A stretch of 42,440 bases of DNA from CAZBYL01 sp964496275 (lineage in GTDB: Bacteria > Synergistota > Synergistia > Synergistales > Synergistaceae). Location of the stretch: the NCBI GenBank assembly GCA_964496275.1, contig CAZBYL010000017.1, positions 1 through 42,440 on the forward strand, in the 5' to 3' direction. The position numbers and the translations under genes are program-made. Below the pieces are notes generated by a model that searched no databases, was not told where the DNA came from, and was given only the letters and a program-made list of their open reading frames with translations. Positions 41,562 to 42,440 of the stretch are shown here, one piece after another (positions within the stretch are counted from its first letter, which is position 1; each line of letters begins with the position of its first letter).

Positions 41562-42440
41562 GTGTTCGATCCAAAACAGCTCCAGGAAGTATCAGAAGGA
41601 CAGAAGGCCTATGAAGCAGCAGTCGAGAAGGCTCTGGTAAAGGGTCCCGAGCGCAAAGAAAACTTCACAACAGGCGGCGGTATTCCTCTCAAGAGGACAT
41701 ACACACCGGCAGACGTGGAAAACGTCGATTATGCCAAAGATTTGGGCTTCCCCGGGACGTATCCCTACACAAGGGGTGTTCAGCCTACGATGTACCGCGG
41801 TCGTTTCTGGACAATGCGTCAGTACGCCGGTTTTGCAACGGCAGAAGATTCCAACAAGCGTTACCGCTATCTCCTCAGCCAGGGAACGACGGGACTCTCA
41901 GTCGCGTTTGACCTTCCCACCCAGATAGGCTACGACTCAGACGACCCAATGGCGATAGGCGAATGCGGCAAAGTCGGCGTAGCCATCGACAGCCTTGCCG
42001 ATGCGGAAATCCTCTTCGACCAGATTCCGCTTGATAAGGTCTCAACATCAATGACAATCAACGCTCCGGCGTCCGTACTGCTCTCCATGTACATTGCGGT
42101 TGCGGAGAAACAGGGCGTCCCCATGAGCGCTCTTTCCGGAACAATCCAGAACGATATTCTCAAAGAATACATCGCACGCGGAACATACATATTCCCTCCG
42201 AAGCCGTCCATGCGCCTCATCACGGACATCTTCAAGTTCTGCAGCGACAACATTCCCAAGTGGAACACAATCTCCATCTCCGGCTACCACATTCGTGAAG
42301 CCGGATCGACGGCAATCCAGGAAGTGGCATTCACCCTCGCCGACGGTATCGCATACATCGAAGCCGCGATAAAGTCCGGACAGGATCCCAACGTATTCGG
42401 AAAGCGCCTCTCCTTCTTCTTCAACGCTCACAACGACTTC
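41562..42440 (+). CDS. Methylmalonyl-CoA mutase catalytic (large) subunit, partial at the right edge
   Basis: The first 293 codons of the substrate-binding TIM-barrel part of methylmalonyl-CoA mutase (coenzyme B12-dependent interconversion of (R)-methylmalonyl-CoA and succinyl-CoA). The segment GTYPYTRGVQPTMYRGRFWTMRQYAGF holds the Tyr and Arg residues that bind the CoA substrate, and LSQGTTGLSVAFDLPTQIGYDSDD and GTIQNDILKEYIARGTYIFPP follow as in the family. The length of the intact protein is not visible, so I cannot say whether the B12-binding domain is fused or separate, though the compact N terminus (FDPKQLQEV) fits the stand-alone large-subunit form. GTG 41562 follows AAGGAGGCGGAG. It supports propionate or amino-acid-derived acyl-CoA metabolism. 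Confidence 0.93.
   Translation, partial: MFDPKQLQEVSEGQKAYEAAVEKALVKGPERKENFTTGGGIPLKRTYTPADVENVDYAKDLGFPGTYPYTRGVQPTMYRGRFWTMRQYAGFATAEDSNKRYRYLLSQGTTGLSVAFDLPTQIGYDSDDPMAIGECGKVGVAIDSLADAEILFDQIPLDKVSTSMTINAPASVLLSMYIAVAEKQGVPMSALSGTIQNDILKEYIARGTYIFPPKPSMRLITDIFKFCSDNIPKWNTISISGYHIREAGSTAIQEVAFTLADGIAYIEAAIKSGQDPNVFGKRLSFFFNAHNDF

Overview
The window most resembles the genome of an anaerobic, amino-acid- or organic-acid-fermenting bacterium of the Synergistota. This is an inference from gene content: a TRAP transporter, a DUF3798 periplasmic protein, flavodiiron protein FprA, a stand-alone methylmalonyl-CoA mutase catalytic subunit, selenocysteine use and a thiamine-salvage set. Base composition looks even except for an AT-rich stretch at about 33.8-36.5 kb. 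No IS element, CRISPR array, rRNA or phage gene was recognised.

Layout. (1) 0.2-9.3 kb: a carboxylic-acid catabolic locus with a Gfo/Idh/MocA oxidoreductase, a ketopantoate-reductase-like enzyme fused to a VOC domain, a fused CoA-transferase, a TRAP transporter (dctP, dctQ, dctM), a MaoC-type hydratase and a convergent LysR regulator. (2) 9.3-10.0 kb: a long gap with no gene seen. (3) 10.0-21.6 kb: a tightly packed plus-strand run of glgB, malQ, two tandem LtaS/MdoB-like phosphoglycerol-transferase-fold proteins, a processive GT2 glycosyltransferase, an LplT/Aas-type MFS transporter, a class II aldolase and an ArsM-type methyltransferase. (4) 21.9-24.7 kb, minus strand: Cu+ P-type ATPase, a small HMA metallochaperone and a small secreted protein. 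(5) tRNA-Ser(UGA), a thioredoxin, a DUF3798 protein and a small secreted protein. (6) 27.2-30.0 kb, minus strand: an Lrp regulator, aminotransferase and GlcG/HbpS-type operon plus a pentapeptide-repeat protein. (7) 30.1-33.8 kb: TPP riboswitch, then cytX-thiM-thiE-thiD. (8) 33.8-36.5 kb: an AT-rich segment with HxlR regulator, Fe-S aldo/keto reductase and gene remnants. (9) A 57-residue 2[4Fe-4S] ferredoxin, thiT with its own TPP riboswitch, nhaC, fprA, and the start of methylmalonyl-CoA mutase at the right edge.

The most notable result is two genes each interrupted by one in-frame TGA at a position where the family has a functional cysteine, each followed by a hairpin suited to a bacterial SECIS element. 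They are an ArsM-type methyltransferase with Sec184 at a predicted arsenic-binding position, and a thioredoxin with a U-P-P-C active site (Sec31). A conventional gene caller would truncate or miss both. The second notable unit is the LtaS-like pair: both carry Ser where LtaS has its catalytic Thr, and the second copy has lost three of four residues of the phosphoglycerol pocket.

All assignments come from reading motifs in the sequence; no database search was run.
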